In this document: positions 1 through 9,131 of the stretch, piece by piece | Position numbering within the stretch: position 1 is the first letter of the stretch | How the letters are laid out: every line of letters begins with the position of its first letter | Assembly: GCA_045632125.1 (NCBI GenBank) | Contig: JAZQWC010000083.1 | Coordinates: 8,811 to 72,810, forward strand | Direction: 5' to 3' | DNA from: CALWPV01 sp045632125 | Lineage (GTDB): Bacteria; Bacillota; Clostridia; Lachnospirales; Bianqueaceae | DNA: 64,000 bases | Program-made: the position numbers and the translations under genes | Notes under the pieces: generated by a model | Told to the model about the DNA's origin: nothing | Seen by the model: only the letters and a program-made list of their open reading frames with translations | Database searches by the model: none

Positions 1-522
1 CTTCTCACCCTCTTTAAACTCACCATTTCTCATGCGCTGGAACAGATCTAAGTTCTCTTCCACACTTCTATCACGATAAGGACTATTCTTACCGGGCTCG
101 GTCAGAGTTCCGCGATACTCACGCATCTCTTCCTGGGTCAGATCATCTACATAAGCTACACCCTTTTTGATCAACATGATAGCGAACTCATATAATTTTT
201 CATAGTACTCAGATGCATAGAACAATTTGTCCCATTTAAAGCCCATCCAACGGATATCATCCATGATACCTTCTACATATTCGGTTTCTTCCTTAGAAGG
301 ATTGGTATCATCGAAACGAAGATTACATTTACCACCGTATTTTTCGGCAGTACCAAAATCTACGCAAATAGCCTTAATATGTCCAATGTGCATATAGCCA
401 TTGGGCTCGGGCGGGAAACGAGTATATACTTCTGTATTAATTCCTTTTTCCAGATCAGCATTGATCTCGCGTTCGATAAAGTTCTCCGGCTCCGGCAGAA
501 CCATCTTTAATTCTTCACTCAT
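1..522 (-). CDS. glnS: Glutaminyl-tRNA synthetase, N-terminal part (runs off the window)
   Basis: This is the first 174 codons of a class I aminoacyl-tRNA synthetase that charges tRNA-Gln with glutamine in the cytoplasm; the rest lies beyond base 1. The stretch RFPPEPNGYMHIGHIKA (about residues 35-51) contains the class I HIGH signature at 45-48 in the form typical of GlnRS/GluRS, and the following FDDTNPSKE is the GlnRS/GluRS active-site segment. FPPEPNG rather than the FAPSPTG seen in most bacterial GluRS favours GlnRS. The start ATG lies 12 bases after the prfC stop, so it is probably the last gene of a ychF-prfC-glnS transcript. GluRS is the main alternative. Confidence 0.9.
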   Translation of the reverse strand, partial: MSEELKMVLPEPENFIEREINADLEKGINTEVYTRFPPEPNGYMHIGHIKAICVDFGTAEKYGGKCNLRFDDTNPSKEETEYVEGIMDDIRWMGFKWDKLFYASEYYEKLYEFAIMLIKKGVAYVDDLTQEEMREYRGTLTEPGKNSPYRDRSVEENLDLFQRMRNGEFKEGEK

Positions 523-534
523 AAAAGCACCTCT

Positions 535-2136
535 TTATTTATTGAATTCCAACAACTTCAATCCTTCATTACGCTGCAGTGCCCAATCAATATTCCATTC
601 ATCAGCAAACAACAGCAAATAGTTACCCTTCAGATCCTGCACGATCTTAGTGTCGGATGTCAAAGTCAATGTGGTGGGATCCAGTTCTTTGTTCTCGATC
701 CAACGAATATGCTCATAAGGAAGCATCTCCATACGAATCTCAATATTATATTCATTATTTAAACGATATTTCAATACGTCAAACTGCAGTGTACCAACTA
801 CGCCTACAATTACCTCTTCCATACCTTTACCGGGCTCCTGGAAGATCTGAATTGCACCTTCCTGTGCAATCTGAGTGGTACCCTTAATGAACTGCTTACG
901 TTTCAACGTATCCACCTGTCGCAAGCGGCAAAAATGCTCGGGTGCAAAGGTGGGAATACCCTGATACTCCACGATCTTACGGCTGTCACACAGGGTGTCG
1001 CCAATAGAGAAGATACCGGGATCAAATACGCTGATAATATCACCGGCCCACGCTTTATCCACGATGGAACGATCCTGTGCCATAAGCTGTGTGGGCTGAG
1101 AGATCTTGATCTTTTTCTTATCTTGTACATGATATACTTCCATACCTTTTTCAAAGGTACCGGAACAGATTCTCATAAAGGCCACGCGGTCACGATGCGC
1201 CTTATTCATGTTCGCCTGAATCTTGAATACAAAACCGGAAAAATGATCATCAAAGGGATCCACTACTCCTTCTTTACTTTCACGAGGAAGCGGAGATGTG
1301 GTCATCTGCAAAAAGTCACGCAGGAAAGGCTCTACACCAAAGTTAGTCAACGCAGATCCAAAGAATACAGGGGACAGTTCTCCACGAGTTACCAGATCCA
1401 TATCTAATTCCTGACCAGCGCCGTCCAACAGTTCAATTTCTTCAAGGAGCTGGTTTAGCGGACCCTCACCAATTTCATTTTTCAAATTCGGATCGTCCAG
1501 TTCCATCTTGATGGCATCCACTTCTTTACGACCGCCATCTACCGTAACGAATTTAACTAATTCATTTCTCTGACGATCATATACGCCTTGGAATTCCTTA
1601 CCGGAGCCAATAGGCCAGTTAATGGGACAAGTTTCAATACCAAGCTCGGTCTCGATCTCACCCATAAGTTCGAAAGTACCCTTTGCTTCACGGTCCATCT
1701 TGTTCACAAAAGTGAAGATCGGAATACCGCGCATACGACAAACTTTAAACAGCTTACGAGTTTGAGCTTCTACACCCTTTGAACCATCGATTACCATGAC
1801 AGCTGAATCAGCTGCCATCAGGGTACGATACGTATCCTCAGAGAAGTCTTGGTGTCCGGGTGTATCCAGAATATTGATACAATAGTCATTATAACGAAAC
1901 TGCATTACAGAAGAGGTAACAGAAATACCACGCTGCTTTTCGATTTCCATCCAGTCGGAAACCGCATGACGCATGTTCTTTTTACCTTTTACCATACCTG
2001 CCTCGGCAATAGCGCCTCCGTATAACAGTAATTTTTCAGTCAGTGTTGTTTTACCGGCGTCGGGGTGAGAAATGATCGCAAATGTGCGGCGCTTCTCAAT
2101 CTCCTCGCGGTCGGTTTTAGACACAATTTCTGCCAT
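535..2136 (-). CDS. prfC: Peptide chain release factor 3
   Basis: RF3 is the translational GTPase that recycles RF1/RF2 from the terminating ribosome. The 533-residue product has the G1 loop SHPDAGKTT at residues 23-31, the G3 motif DTPGHQDF and the G4 motif NKMD, followed by EF-Tu-like beta-barrel and C-terminal domains; E. coli RF3 has nearly the same length. An in-frame TTG lies three codons upstream (2145), but the Shine-Dalgarno AGGAAGG is only 3 bases from it and 12 from the ATG at 2136, so I prefer the ATG. It sits between ychF and glnS on the same strand with gaps of 26 and 12 bases, which suggests co-transcription. Confidence 0.95.
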   Translation of the reverse strand: MAEIVSKTDREEIEKRRTFAIISHPDAGKTTLTEKLLLYGGAIAEAGMVKGKKNMRHAVSDWMEIEKQRGISVTSSVMQFRYNDYCINILDTPGHQDFSEDTYRTLMAADSAVMVIDGSKGVEAQTRKLFKVCRMRGIPIFTFVNKMDREAKGTFELMGEIETELGIETCPINWPIGSGKEFQGVYDRQRNELVKFVTVDGGRKEVDAIKMELDDPNLKNEIGEGPLNQLLEEIELLDGAGQELDMDLVTRGELSPVFFGSALTNFGVEPFLRDFLQMTTSPLPRESKEGVVDPFDDHFSGFVFKIQANMNKAHRDRVAFMRICSGTFEKGMEVYHVQDKKKIKISQPTQLMAQDRSIVDKAWAGDIISVFDPGIFSIGDTLCDSRKIVEYQGIPTFAPEHFCRLRQVDTLKRKQFIKGTTQIAQEGAIQIFQEPGKGMEEVIVGVVGTLQFDVLKYRLNNEYNIEIRMEMLPYEHIRWIENKELDPTTLTLTSDTKIVQDLKGNYLLLFADEWNIDWALQRNEGLKLLEFNK

Positions 2137-2162
2137 GTATTTCAAATTCCTTCCTTAACTTA

Positions 2163-3260
2163 TTAAACATTGAAACGGAACAATACAACGTCGCCGTCTT
2201 TCATTTCATATTCTTTTCCTTCAGAACGTACCAAACCTTTTTCTTTAGCAGCAGTGTAGGAACCGCAGGCGATCAAATCGTCGTAAGCAACTACTTCTGC
2301 ACGAATAAAGCCGCGCTCAAAGTCAGAGTGGATCTTGCCGGCAGCCTGAGGTGCCAAAGTACCACGTTCGATGGTCCATGCACGACTCTCGGTGGGGCCG
2401 GCAGTCAAATAGCTGATCAAGCCAAGCAATTCATAGCTGGCTGCAATCAAACGATCCAAACCTGCGCTGGTCAAACCAAGTTCTTCCAGGAACATTTCTT
2501 TTTCTTCTTCATCCAAAGAGGCAATTTCTTCTTCAATTTTAGCACAAACAACAAATACCTGCTCGCCCTGCTCCTTTGCATATTCACGAACCTTGGCAAC
2601 ATTCTCATTATCGGCACCGTCATTTGCCAAATCTTCTTCTACTACATTTGCCGCATAGATCACAGGCTTACTGCTCAAAAGCTGGAAGCTTTCCAGCATG
2701 GCCTTTTCTTCGTCGTTCAAATCCATGTTCTTTGAACGCAGACCATCTTCCAGAGCAGCCTTTACCTTTTCGATCATATCCAATTCTGCCACTAAGCTCT
2801 TATCTCCTTTAGCCTGCTTAGCAACCTTGGCTTTTCTGCGCTCCAGCATTTCAATATCGGAGAAGATCAATTCCAAATTGATGGTTTCAATATCACGCAG
2901 CGGATCCACACTACCATCTACATGAATGATATCATCATCTTCAAAGCAGCGTACCACATGAACAATGGCATCAACCTCACGAATGTGAGACAGGAACTGG
3001 TTACCCAAACCTTCACCCTTACTGGCACCACGAACCAAACCGGCAATATCTACAAATTCAATAATAGCGGGAGTTGTTTTGGCTGAATCATACATTTTAG
3101 TCAGCACATCCAGACGTTTATCCGGTACAGCAGCCATACCCACATTAGGATCAATCGTACAGAAAGGGTAATTAGCAGCCGCTGCTGCGCCTGCTTTGGT
3201 CAAACAATTAAACAAGGTACTTTTTCCAACATTAGGAAGTCCCACGATGCCGAGCTTCAT
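2163..3260 (-). CDS. ychF: Ribosome-associated OBG-family GTPase/ATPase YchF
   Basis: YchF (also EngD or Ola1) is a universally conserved P-loop NTPase that binds ribosomes and hydrolyses ATP as well as GTP; it is tied to translation and oxidative-stress responses. At 365 residues it has the family length. The G1 loop GLPNVGKST is at residues 7-15, followed by FCTIDPNVG, the G3 segment DIAGLVRGASKGEGLGNQFL and a C-terminal TGS domain ending in MKDGDVVLFRFNV. It is the first gene of the ychF-prfC-glnS group and is divergent from lgt. Confidence 0.97.
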   Translation of the reverse strand: MKLGIVGLPNVGKSTLFNCLTKAGAAAAANYPFCTIDPNVGMAAVPDKRLDVLTKMYDSAKTTPAIIEFVDIAGLVRGASKGEGLGNQFLSHIREVDAIVHVVRCFEDDDIIHVDGSVDPLRDIETINLELIFSDIEMLERRKAKVAKQAKGDKSLVAELDMIEKVKAALEDGLRSKNMDLNDEEKAMLESFQLLSSKPVIYAANVVEEDLANDGADNENVAKVREYAKEQGEQVFVVCAKIEEEIASLDEEEKEMFLEELGLTSAGLDRLIAASYELLGLISYLTAGPTESRAWTIERGTLAPQAAGKIHSDFERGFIRAEVVAYDDLIACGSYTAAKEKGLVRSEGKEYEMKDGDVVLFRFNV

Positions 3261-3369
3261 ATAAGTTATCCTCCGTTTCAGTAAACTTCTAATATGATTC
3301 TTTTCTTTTTCCTCAAAAGTTTACAAATTATCTATTGGCATATTTTAAGAGTTGATGTATACTTGTACC

Positions 3370-3397
3370 ATTGTATCATAAAATATTGAAATTTCAA
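3370..3397 (-). promoter_or_regulatory. Candidate sigma-A promoter of ychF
   Basis: On the minus strand TTGAAA (3392-3397) is followed after 16 bases by TACAAT (3370-3375). The implied start is about 100 bases upstream of the ychF ATG. The match is good but unverified. Confidence 0.5.
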
Positions 3398-3491
3398 GTT
3401 TTTCCTTTGTCTGCAAGGCCCTTCTTTTCGGTTTTTTGCGATTTTTGGTAAATATATATGAAATTTCAATTGAAAGGAAGGTATTTTTATT

Positions 3492-4532
3492 ATGCCCGAT
3501 ATTTGGTTTCCCTATTTAGGAATCGAAATTTCAGATTTAAGCAAGACTGCTTTCTCAATCGGCAGCTTCAGCGTCGCCTGGTATGGTATTATTATTGCTC
3601 TGGGTGTGCTATCCGGTCTGTTGTTGGCTCGCCATCTTGCTAAAAAGTCAGGTCAGGATCCTGAACTATATGTTGACTTTCTAATTTATGCTCTTATCTT
3701 CTCCATCATTGGTGCTCGTCTTTACTATGTTGCTTTTTCTTGGGATCAGTACGCCGGTGATTGGTCTAAGATCTTCAACCTCCGAAATGGTGGTTTGGCC
3801 ATCTACGGTGGCGTAATCGGCGCCATAGCCACCGCCATTGTTTACTGTAAAATTAAGCACTATAGTCTGCTCGAACTATTGGATACTGCAATGCCCGGTT
3901 TAATTTTGGGTCAGGCCATCGGTCGTTGGGGCAACTTCTTTAACCAAGAAGCCTTTGGCGGCTACACCGACAGTTTCTTCGCTATGCGTTTGAATACCGA
4001 AACCGCAGCCTATACCACCACCGAACTTCTGCAGCAGACCGTTACCAGCGGTGGTGTTCGATACATTCAGGTGCACCCCACCTTCCTGTACGAATCCATG
4101 TGGTGCCTGTTTATTTTGGCTATCATGTTGTTTGTATTTAAAAAGCGCAAGTATAAAGGTATCGTTACCTGCCTTTATATGATCGGTTACGGTATTGGCC
4201 GCGCCTTCATCGAAACCCTTCGCACCGACCAATTGTTGCTTTGGAATACCTCTGTTCCTGTATCCGTAGTTGTTTCTGCAGGTCTGGTTCTGTTTGGAGT
4301 GATCATGCTTTTGTCGCTTTCCTATAAATATAAAGTACAGCGTCAAAAGATAGAACTTGCCGATCAGAGTTTTGCTCCCGAAGCAGACGAATCCACCAAC
4401 ATCTTCGATGATCTTTTGAACGCGGATGCGACCGACAATTCTGATTTTGAAGAAACTACCAAGACCGAATCCACTGCTGCTGAGCAAACCGAAACCAAGA
4501 AAAAAATCGATGACGATGATCTCTGGGCTTAA
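3492..4532 (+). CDS. lgt: Prolipoprotein diacylglyceryl transferase
   Basis: Lgt is the membrane enzyme that transfers diacylglycerol from phosphatidylglycerol to the lipobox cysteine of prolipoproteins, the first step of lipoprotein maturation. Several hydrophobic segments are visible, and the family signature GQAIGRWGNFFNQEAFG lies at about residues 140-156, with the essential Arg at 144. The 346 residues exceed the usual 260-290 because of a hydrophilic, Thr/Glu/Asp-rich tail of about 60 residues after the last membrane helix; the tail is probably cytoplasmic and of unknown use. The AGGAAGG ribosome binding site lies 10 bases before the ATG. A clear terminator follows. Confidence 0.96.
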   Translation: MPDIWFPYLGIEISDLSKTAFSIGSFSVAWYGIIIALGVLSGLLLARHLAKKSGQDPELYVDFLIYALIFSIIGARLYYVAFSWDQYAGDWSKIFNLRNGGLAIYGGVIGAIATAIVYCKIKHYSLLELLDTAMPGLILGQAIGRWGNFFNQEAFGGYTDSFFAMRLNTETAAYTTTELLQQTVTSGGVRYIQVHPTFLYESMWCLFILAIMLFVFKKRKYKGIVTCLYMIGYGIGRAFIETLRTDQLLLWNTSVPVSVVVSAGLVLFGVIMLLSLSYKYKVQRQKIELADQSFAPEADESTNIFDDLLNADATDNSDFEETTKTESTAAEQTETKKKIDDDDLWA

Positions 4533-4564
4533 TGCCTCCTAATTGAATATTCAAAATCGAAAAT

Positions 4565-4600
4565 AAAAAATCGTAGCTAAATCACTTAGCTACGATTTTT
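4565..4600. terminator. Bidirectional terminator between lgt and lepA
   Basis: An A-rich 5' arm with TCGTAGCTAA and a 3' arm TTAGCTACGA with a T-run form a perfect stem of about 15 bp around the 5-base loop ATCAC. A and T runs flank both sides, so it can stop the convergent lgt and lepA transcripts. Confidence 0.9.
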
Positions 4601-4602
4601 AT

Positions 4603-6417
4603 TTAGTTCTTTTGGTCATCAAACTTCAAAACACTCATGAAGGCTGCCTGCGGTACTTCCACATTGCCCACCTGACGCATTCTCTTCTTACCTTCCTTCT
4701 GCTTCTCCAGCAGTTTCTTCTTACGGCTGATATCACCGCCATAACACTTGGCAAGAACGTCTTTACGCATTGCTTTAACCGTTTCACGGGCAATGACTTT
4801 ACCGCCAATAGCCGCCTGAATCGGAATCTCAAACAAATGACGCGGAATTTCATCTTTCAGCTTTTCTGCAATACGGCGGCCTCTCTCATATGCTTTACTC
4901 TCATGCACGATAAAGGAAAGAGCATCCACCATTTCTCGATTGATCAGCATATCCAGTCGAACCAGCTCCGAACGCTCATATCCAAGCAATTCATAATCGA
5001 AAGAAGCATAACCGCGGCTTCTGGATTTTAAGGCATCAAAGAAATCGTAAATAATTTCATTCAACGGCAGATGATAACTCAGCATTGCACGAGTATCTTC
5101 AATATATTCAATACTCTGATATACACCGCGTCGATCTTGGCACAGATCCATAATGGTTCCAATATATTCAGTGGGTACCATGATCTCTGCCTTTACAATA
5201 GGTTCTTCCATGTAATCGATCTCAGTCGGATCAGGCATGTTAGACGGATTAGACAACATGATCAATTCTCCGTCATGTTTATGCACCTTATAAATAACAC
5301 CGGGAGCAGTTGTTACCAGGTCAAGATTAAACTCACGTTCCAAACGTTCCTGAATAATCTCCATATGCAAAAGTCCAAGGAAACCACATCGGAAACCAAA
5401 GCCTAGAGCAATGGAAGTTTCAGGCTCGAAGAACAATGACGCATCATTCAGCTGCATTTTTTCCAATGCATCACGCAGATCGGGATATTTGGCACCATCG
5501 GCCGGATATAAACCACAATACACCATGGACTGTACCTGCTTATAACCGGGCAACGCTTCCTTTGCAGGATTTGCTGCATCGGTAACCGTATCACCAACAC
5601 GGGTATGACGCACCTCTTTAATGCTAGCAGTAAAATATCCTACTTCGCCAACCGAAAGTTCCTCACAGGGCATTAACGTTCCCGCACCCATATGACCAAC
5701 TTCCACCAGTTCATACTCTTTCTCACTGGCCATCATGCGCACACGCATACCGGTCCGCATAGTTCCCTCTTTAATACGGCAAAAAACAATAACACCACGA
5801 TATGAATCATACAATGAGTCAAAGATCAAAGCCTGCAGCGGAGCCTCCGGATCTCCTTCAGGAGCCGGAATCACTTCTACGATCTTCTCCAATACATCCT
5901 CAATATTCAAACCGACCTTCGCCGAAATCAAGGGAGCTTCCGATGCATCCAAACCGATCACATCTTCTACTTCCTGTTTTACGCGATCTGGCTCTGCCGC
6001 CGGCAGATCGATCTTATTGATAACAGGCAGGATTTCCAAATCATGTTCCAACGCTAAATACACATTGGCCAGAGTCTGTGCCTCCACGCCTTGCGCTGCA
6101 TCAACTACCAAAATTGCACCCTCACAGGCTGCCAAGCTTCTGGATACCTCATAGTTAAAGTCAACATGACCAGGCGTATCGATCAAATTAAAAATATATT
6201 CTTCGCCATCTTTGGCGCGGTATACCAGTCGCACTGCCTGAGCTTTAATGGTAATACCTCGTTCACGCTCCAGATCCATATTATCCAGGACCTGATTCTG
6301 CATCTCTCGCTCTGTCAACAATCCCGTTTTCTGTATAATACGGTCGGCTAGCGTCGATTTGCCGTGATCAATATGAGCAATGATACTAAAATTACGTATC
6401 TTCTGTTGATCTGTCAA
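4603..6417 (-). CDS. lepA: Elongation factor 4 (LepA), ribosome back-translocation GTPase
   Basis: LepA/EF4 is an EF-G-like GTPase that acts on stalled or mistranslocated ribosomes. The product has the G1 loop AHIDHGKST at residues 14-22, the G3 motif DTPGHVDF, the G4 motif NKID and the LepA-specific C-terminal domain. I place the start at the TTG at 6417, giving 604 residues beginning MTDQQKIRNFSIIAHIDHGK, which is the family start. An ATG exists six codons upstream (6435), but it overlaps the AGGAGG ribosome binding site that lies 9 bases before the TTG, so it cannot use that site. Confidence 0.95.
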   Translation of the reverse strand: MTDQQKIRNFSIIAHIDHGKSTLADRIIQKTGLLTEREMQNQVLDNMDLERERGITIKAQAVRLVYRAKDGEEYIFNLIDTPGHVDFNYEVSRSLAACEGAILVVDAAQGVEAQTLANVYLALEHDLEILPVINKIDLPAAEPDRVKQEVEDVIGLDASEAPLISAKVGLNIEDVLEKIVEVIPAPEGDPEAPLQALIFDSLYDSYRGVIVFCRIKEGTMRTGMRVRMMASEKEYELVEVGHMGAGTLMPCEELSVGEVGYFTASIKEVRHTRVGDTVTDAANPAKEALPGYKQVQSMVYCGLYPADGAKYPDLRDALEKMQLNDASLFFEPETSIALGFGFRCGFLGLLHMEIIQERLEREFNLDLVTTAPGVIYKVHKHDGELIMLSNPSNMPDPTEIDYMEEPIVKAEIMVPTEYIGTIMDLCQDRRGVYQSIEYIEDTRAMLSYHLPLNEIIYDFFDALKSRSRGYASFDYELLGYERSELVRLDMLINREMVDALSFIVHESKAYERGRRIAEKLKDEIPRHLFEIPIQAAIGGKVIARETVKAMRKDVLAKCYGGDISRKKKLLEKQKEGKKRMRQVGNVEVPQAAFMSVLKFDDQKN

Positions 6418-6456
6418 AACCGTTAACCTCCTCATAATCTAATAAGCCTATCGGCT

Positions 6457-6465
6457 ATTATATCA
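6457..6465 (-). promoter_or_regulatory. Extended -10 promoter of lepA
   Basis: On the minus strand TGATATAAT gives an extended -10 (TGn plus a perfect TATAAT). No good -35 is seen, only a T-rich stretch. It lies about 40 bases upstream of the lepA start. Confidence 0.5.
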
Positions 6466-6540
6466 TGAGAATACTGAAAAAAAAAGACTTTTTTGCGATT
6501 TCCTTTGTGATTTCCTGAATAACTTCTTCCCAATCCTCCC

Positions 6541-7686
6541 CTACTGTGTCCTCTGTAAAATTCCGACCAAAAGTTTCGCAAAAGGCTCCATCGCAGCCAT
6601 AGCCTCCTCCAAGGTATTTGTTTGAGCTCCCACCTCAAGCAGCATAGATCTGGGCAGCATATAAGTGCTATATCGCCAGCAGGATAAGTACAACGGTCTC
6701 ATAAATCCCGGATACAGCACATCTGAGGCCATCTTCATCTGGAACCCTAAAGCCAGTACTGAGTCCAGATTCTCATTTGGTAAATATTCAATTACCTGCA
6801 GTTCTCCATTTTCATCATAACTTCGGCTCACCCCTGTTACCAGCATGACCTGTGCCACATCCTTGCCATCTACACTCGTTACTAATCGTGTATCTTCTCC
6901 CACACCATCTCGGTGCATATCGATTGCAATCTTGATCGACGGATTTTCATCCAGAACTTTTTGAATATCCTCACCCATTCTCGTATAGGCTCCATTCACA
7001 CCGCCCTCATCATACACAGCTTCATGATGCAGCACATTGATTCCATACTGCTTTTCCAATATCTGTTCCAGATAGTCTCCCACATCCAAAATTCCAAATT
7101 CTTCTTTACCTACAAACCCCTCGTGAGCATGTGTATGAAAAATCAGAACTACCGGTCCCTCCGTCCCCTTCAGTTCTTCATCTTCTAAACTTAGATCCTT
7201 CGCCATAAAGGCTGCCCCATCGATAAACTCCGAACTCGGCTCCATCGACTCCGAGTCATAATTATACAATCGGACTGTTTTATCAAAATTCGAAATCACT
7301 GCCTGGTCATAATACCCTCTTAGCGTGGACACATCCACTCCCTGCACATCACCTTGAATCGTTACAAAAAGATCCTCCGGCAAACCCGCAAAATACTCCT
7401 CTTGAGACACCACTGGGATCACTGGGTCTACTTCATGTTCTATGATCAGTTCTAACTCTTCTTCCAATTTTTTACTTTCCGACATCTCCCATGGCAGAGC
7501 CGCTTCGATCCACCCTTCCATCAGTTGCACTGAAACCCCCTCTTTGGTGAGCCACAGCCCCTCTTGTCCAAATGGGTAAGCGGTGTCTACAAGAGATGTA
7601 AAAAAAGCTTCCATATTCTGATTTTCCGCTGTAGGTAAGCCTGCTACCATCATTGATAAACAAAGCATCAACCCAATCTTACGCAT
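6541..7686 (-). CDS. spoIIP: Stage II sporulation protein P
   Basis: SpoIIP is the cell-wall amidase/endopeptidase of the DMP complex that drives engulfment of the forespore. The N-terminus is hydrophobic (residues 3-18), which fits a signal or anchor. The catalytic domain begins at about residue 178: FHTHAHEGF (HTH..E at 184-189) and IAIDMHRDG match the zinc-binding and catalytic motifs of the family, and MLLEVG follows near the end. At 381 residues it is a normal clostridial length. It lies 43 bases downstream of gpr on the same strand, the arrangement found in B. subtilis, so expression in sporulation is likely. Confidence 0.93.
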   Translation of the reverse strand: MRKIGLMLCLSMMVAGLPTAENQNMEAFFTSLVDTAYPFGQEGLWLTKEGVSVQLMEGWIEAALPWEMSESKKLEEELELIIEHEVDPVIPVVSQEEYFAGLPEDLFVTIQGDVQGVDVSTLRGYYDQAVISNFDKTVRLYNYDSESMEPSSEFIDGAAFMAKDLSLEDEELKGTEGPVVLIFHTHAHEGFVGKEEFGILDVGDYLEQILEKQYGINVLHHEAVYDEGGVNGAYTRMGEDIQKVLDENPSIKIAIDMHRDGVGEDTRLVTSVDGKDVAQVMLVTGVSRSYDENGELQVIEYLPNENLDSVLALGFQMKMASDVLYPGFMRPLYLSCWRYSTYMLPRSMLLEVGAQTNTLEEAMAAMEPFAKLLVGILQRTQ

Positions 7687-7729
7687 ACGTCCACCGCCTT
7701 CCTGTATATTCCATACAGAATATGCAGTT

Positions 7730-8563
7730 TCAATATAAATATGCCTTCAATTCTTCCTCCGAAAGCCTATGAAGCGCTCGATTCAAACTACTGGCAACCA
7801 TAAGACTCAGCCTTTTCATCACTAGATCCATATCTTTAGGCGTCGCATAGTACGCCTCTCGTTCTCCCTCTGCTAAGCCACTAATATCGACTACTGTGGG
7901 CACACCAACTGCAATCACTGGAACCCCCAGTGTTTTTTGCGATAATTCACGTCTTCGATTCCCCATACCGGCCCCTGGTTGTATACCTGTATTACAGATT
8001 TGAACCGTCGTTATCAATCTCTCCAGCGCTCCGGCTGCCAATGAATCCACAGCAATCACCACATCCGGCGACACCGCGGCCACCACCGCTTCCACAATCT
8101 CACCGGTTTCAATTCCGGTTTGGCCCATTACCCCCGGCGCCAACGCCGAAACCTCAGCCATTTTTGCCTTCCATTCCGCCGGCAATTGCGCACGCAGATG
8201 CCGAGTCACAAGAATCTGCTCTACAACTTGAGGTCCAAGTGCATCCGCCATTACCATTCGATTTCCTAACCCAATCACCAGTATTTTTCTCTTTTGTTTC
8301 AAAGGTGCAATAAACTGATTCCAAATCTGCGTCAGTCCATCAATGATTCGTTCATGAATTTCTAAATCATTTGTACGAATATGCGGGCATTCCAAGGTTA
8401 CATATAGCCCCTTAGGTCGTTTCAGTCTTTTAACGCCTTCTTCCGTTTTGATCCTCACCGTTGAAACGGTGATCTCATCTTCCTGTTGTTCCTGTTCCCA
8501 TTCTGCACCATTTAACTCTCCGGCAGCATCCATACAGCTTTCAATCGGCAGATCTGTTCTCAT
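7730..8563 (-). CDS. gpr: GPR endopeptidase, spore protease for small acid-soluble proteins
   Basis: GPR starts degradation of DNA-protecting small acid-soluble proteins when spores germinate. The N-terminus MRTDLPIES corresponds to the conserved start of the zymogen, whose propeptide is removed by self-cleavage in the spore. Other family segments are VIGLGNRMVMADALGPQVV, APGVMGQTGIET, AVDSLAA and GAGMGNRRRELS. The 277 residues are shorter than the roughly 370 of Bacillus GPR, the differences lying in poorly conserved parts. It is the first gene of a gpr-spoIIP unit. Confidence 0.94.
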   Translation of the reverse strand: MRTDLPIESCMDAAGELNGAEWEQEQQEDEITVSTVRIKTEEGVKRLKRPKGLYVTLECPHIRTNDLEIHERIIDGLTQIWNQFIAPLKQKRKILVIGLGNRMVMADALGPQVVEQILVTRHLRAQLPAEWKAKMAEVSALAPGVMGQTGIETGEIVEAVVAAVSPDVVIAVDSLAAGALERLITTVQICNTGIQPGAGMGNRRRELSQKTLGVPVIAVGVPTVVDISGLAEGEREAYYATPKDMDLVMKRLSLMVASSLNRALHRLSEEELKAYLY

Positions 8564-8633
8564 TTTTCCGTCCTCTCTTTCCTACCTGTTACTGTTATTG
8601 TCTACCTACATGCTTAAACTATACTTTGAAACA

Positions 8634-8672
8634 ACAAAAAAACACCCCAAAAGCATTTACTTTTAGGGTGTT
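8634..8672 (-). terminator. Intrinsic terminator of rpsT
   Basis: On the minus strand AACACCC and GGGGTGTT, with AAAAG/CTTTT inside, form a stem followed by seven T residues, about 50 bases after the rpsT stop. A second small hairpin with ACGGTAAG/CTTACCGT arms (8675-8699) precedes it. Confidence 0.85.
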
Positions 8673-8723
8673 CTTACGGTAAGATGGCGTTCTTACCGTT
8701 AGTTTCTATTTTTACATAAAAAC

Positions 8724-8987
8724 TTAGGCGATTTTGTTTACCATCTTGGTCAGGCGAGATACCTTACGAGATGCGTTATTTTTATGGAATACGCCCTTGC
8801 TCTTTGCTTTATCAATCACAGAGATAGCCTGAGTCAGAGCAGCCTTTGCAGCTACTGCATCGTTAGCGTTGCAAGCAACAACTACCTTCTTGATAGCAGT
8901 CTTAACGCTGGATTTGATCATTTTGTTGCGAAGAGTTTTGGTACGGATTACCAGAATACGTTTTTTGGCAGATTTAATGTTAGCCAT
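8724..8987 (-). CDS. rpsT: 30S ribosomal protein S20
   Basis: S20 is a primary 16S rRNA-binding protein of the small subunit. The 87-residue, Lys/Arg-rich helical protein begins MANIKSAKKRILVIRTKTLRN, the usual S20 start, and carries KAKSKGVFHKNNASRKVSRL near its end. A good ribosome binding site (AGGAGG) precedes it. It is a single-gene unit with its own promoter at 9070-9098 and terminator at 8634-8672, next to holA, a common neighbour of rpsT in Firmicutes. Confidence 0.97.
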   Translation of the reverse strand: MANIKSAKKRILVIRTKTLRNKMIKSSVKTAIKKVVVACNANDAVAAKAALTQAISVIDKAKSKGVFHKNNASRKVSRLTKMVNKIA

Positions 8988-9069
8988 GGATCAATGAAAC
9001 CTCCTGAGATTCTTATTTTACGTTTTTCACGTTGTAAAAATAGAATGGACAAACTAAGACACGATTAGC

Positions 9070-9098
9070 ATTATAACCCCTTTTCCTTATTTCGTCAA
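9070..9098 (-). promoter_or_regulatory. Strong sigma-A promoter of rpsT
   Basis: On the minus strand TTGACG (9093-9098), a 17-base spacer and a perfect TATAAT (9070-9075) form the best consensus promoter in the window. The predicted leader of about 75 bases ends in AGGAGG before the ATG. Confidence 0.8.
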
Positions 9099-9131
9099 TC
9101 TATTTTTTCATGTTTTACTGTAAAAAACTCT